Assembly: GCA_025363355.1 (NCBI GenBank)
Contig: JANYEB010000037.1
Location: forward strand, 47,056-111,055
Direction of reading: 5' to 3'
Source: Chitinophagaceae bacterium
GTDB taxonomy: Bacteria > Bacteroidota > Bacteroidia > Chitinophagales > Chitinophagaceae
Length of the DNA: 64,000 nt
Position numbers and translations under genes: made by a program. Shown piece after piece: positions 62,749 to 64,000 of the stretch (the stretch's first letter is position 1; the number at the start of each line of letters is the position of its first letter). The notes beneath the pieces were generated by a model. That model was not told the DNA's origin. It did no database searches and saw only the letters and a list, made by a program, of their open reading frames with translations.

Positions 62749-64000
62749 TTAATTGTAATTTGATAATCGAAATTCAACACTATTTTCTTTAGTTCCTCTA
62801 ATGTTACCACGACAGTTTGATGCTTTGCAAGAACATTCAAACCCTTGTGCTGTATCATTAATTAGCAAAGCATAGTCTAGTGTTAATTCTTCGCCTTGCA
62901 AAATGTCTCGGTCTGCAATAACATTTAATCCAAAGTATTTTGTATTAGCGTTGCAGCTATGATTTTGTGGAGCCCATTCGCTGGCATCTTCATCCCAAAG
63001 AATAAAAACATTTTTACTGATAGGATAAGCATATCTAGCAAAATCTTCCTTCTGTTGCTTGTCCCAATTTGCATCAACATATTGTTTAGTTACGATGCGT
63101 TGGGCTTTTTCTTCTCCCTTAAAAATCACTTCACTTTGCAAAATATTTTTTGTTGCATAAATGCCGTAACCTGCAATAGCATTGCCTTTTACCTGATAAC
63201 ATTTTTGTTTACGTTGAAGTCTTGCTATACCTTCTTCAATAATATGTTTTAAAAAACCTGCTTGACTAATAGCATCATATTTTAAAATATAATCTGCACT
63301 TCCTTCGTATCCATCTTTATAAAAAACGCTACAAGTAAAATTAATTTCAAGAAAAAATAGTTTGCCATTTTCATTCATCCTAAAATCTAAACGTGCATAA
63401 CCAACACCATTAAATGCAGTAAAAATATTTTGTGAAGCATTGCATAGTTTATCTTTTAAAGCAATATCTGTAACAGCAATATTGGCATCTAAATGTAATT
63501 CACTTGTCTTCAAACTATAGGTTTTATAGCTTTTATCTTTAGGAAAAATATATTCAACTGGTGTAAATGCTTGACAAGTTTTGCCATCGGTATTTGCAGC
63601 AACAAGCACCGTAAATTCTCTTCCTGCAATATATTCTTCTATCAATAGTTCATCATACTCGTCAATAATTTTGGAAATCTGCTCTTGTAGTTCTTGTTCG
63701 CTATTCACCAAAGAATTTTCATCAATACCTAAGCTATCACCAGCTTTGGCAGGTTTTATAAAAAGTGGAAATACTAATTTAACATCATCAACCTCATCTA
63801 ATGAATTTATTTTTTGGTATGATGGTGTTGCAACTCCAGCACAATATGCAACATATTTCATTAGCTCTTTTGGAGGGTCGTAAAGTTTTAAATTTGGACC
63901 AGTGTAAGGTAGATTCAAAAGTTCTAAAGTGTAGATAACATCAATACTTGGAACTGTCCAATCTAAATAACCTTCACAAAGGTTCACAAAAATATCGTAG
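62749..64000 (-). CDS. ATP-grasp domain fused to SET domain (partial, start outside window)
   Basis: The frame is open to the right edge, so the N-terminus is missing; 416 codons are visible. The first two thirds is an ATP-grasp of the D-Ala-D-Ala-ligase type: NLCEGYLDW, FPLFIKPAKAGDSLGI, LLIEEYIAGREFTVLV and the Mg-binding LFFLEINFTCS. The last third is a SET methyltransferase domain: GYGIYATKNI, NHSCN (62950-62964), GEELTLDYALL, and the post-SET cysteine cluster FECSCKASNCRG (CxCx4C), as in eukaryotic protein lysine methyltransferases. Such a fusion would join ligation with methylation, for example of a peptide or a protein lysine. The biological role is not known to me. Confidence 0.87.
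   Translation of the reverse strand, partial: YDIFVNLCEGYLDWTVPSIDVIYTLELLNLPYTGPNLKLYDPPKELMKYVAYCAGVATPSYQKINSLDEVDDVKLVFPLFIKPAKAGDSLGIDENSLVNSEQELQEQISKIIDEYDELLIEEYIAGREFTVLVAANTDGKTCQAFTPVEYIFPKDKSYKTYSLKTSELHLDANIAVTDIALKDKLCNASQNIFTAFNGVGYARLDFRMNENGKLFFLEINFTCSVFYKDGYEGSADYILKYDAISQAGFLKHIIEEGIARLQRKQKCYQVKGNAIAGYGIYATKNILQSEVIFKGEEKAQRIVTKQYVDANWDKQQKEDFARYAYPISKNVFILWDEDASEWAPQNHSCNANTKYFGLNVIADRDILQGEELTLDYALLINDTAQGFECSCKASNCRGNIRGTKENSVEFRLSNYN

Overview
The window is AT-rich chromosomal DNA from a member of the Bacteroidota, most likely a Chitinophagaceae-like organism. The evidence is a giant gingipain-type peptidase of the PorU2 kind, two secreted proteins ending in type IX secretion (T9SS) type A sorting domains, a carboxypeptidase-regulatory-domain TonB receptor, several Bacteroidota-type lipoproteins, and repeated TAnnTTTG promoter elements with no clear Shine-Dalgarno sequences. 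I see no rRNA or tRNA genes, no CRISPR array, no prophage and no insertion sequence. Coding density is high. Only two gaps exceed 300 bases: the rpoC leader (3555-3947) and the region upstream of a TPR-like gene (38422-38745). Both hold structure.

Layout. 1-856 is the N-terminal part of a Kup potassium transporter leaving the window. 1054-3554 is a secreted protein plus a polytopic membrane protein. 3948-8234 is rpoC with its own promoter and a leader carrying a 22-bp perfect palindrome; rpoB is not next to it. 8398-11233 holds an RRM protein, a lipoprotein, DNA polymerase III delta' and a DUF2461 protein. 11332-16893 is an alpha-2-macroglobulin lipoprotein with an intact thioester motif. 16972-19004 is a GlxA-type regulator divergent from DinB-like and SRPBCC genes. 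19055-22490 is a small membrane protein divergent from a TonB receptor and esterase pair. 22493-28650 holds a TPR-like protein, an NHL-repeat T9SS cargo protein and an M43 metalloprotease T9SS cargo protein. 28823-32930 holds an aminotransferase, a front-end desaturase, an M20 amidohydrolase and a SPOR protein. 32955-36810 is a reverse-strand operon: deoC, a catalytic aldehyde dehydrogenase, an embedded RelE-type toxin-antitoxin pair, and a truncated aldehyde dehydrogenase without a catalytic domain.

The second half is mostly reverse strand: a TPR-like paralogue, FAA hydrolase, exonuclease III, MATE exporter, SDR, and an operon of cyanophycinase, methyltransferase and DUF4105 protein. Then come prs, an alpha/beta hydrolase, an S46 dipeptidyl-peptidase of the DPP7 type, an APC permease, an acyltransferase, PorU2 with RDD and FtsX-like membrane proteins, an Ig-like lipoprotein, a double VOC protein, and finally an ATP-grasp domain fused to a SET domain with a post-SET cysteine cluster, truncated by the window end.

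The genes are largely housekeeping and surface functions. The secretion-related part (PorU2, NHL and M43 cargo) fits export through T9SS. The most unusual items are the ATP-grasp/SET fusion, the toxin-antitoxin pair embedded in the deoC and aldehyde dehydrogenase operon beside a pseudoenzyme, a possible small RNA with a promoter-overlapping inverted repeat and rho-independent terminator at 38493-38697, and the rpoC leader.
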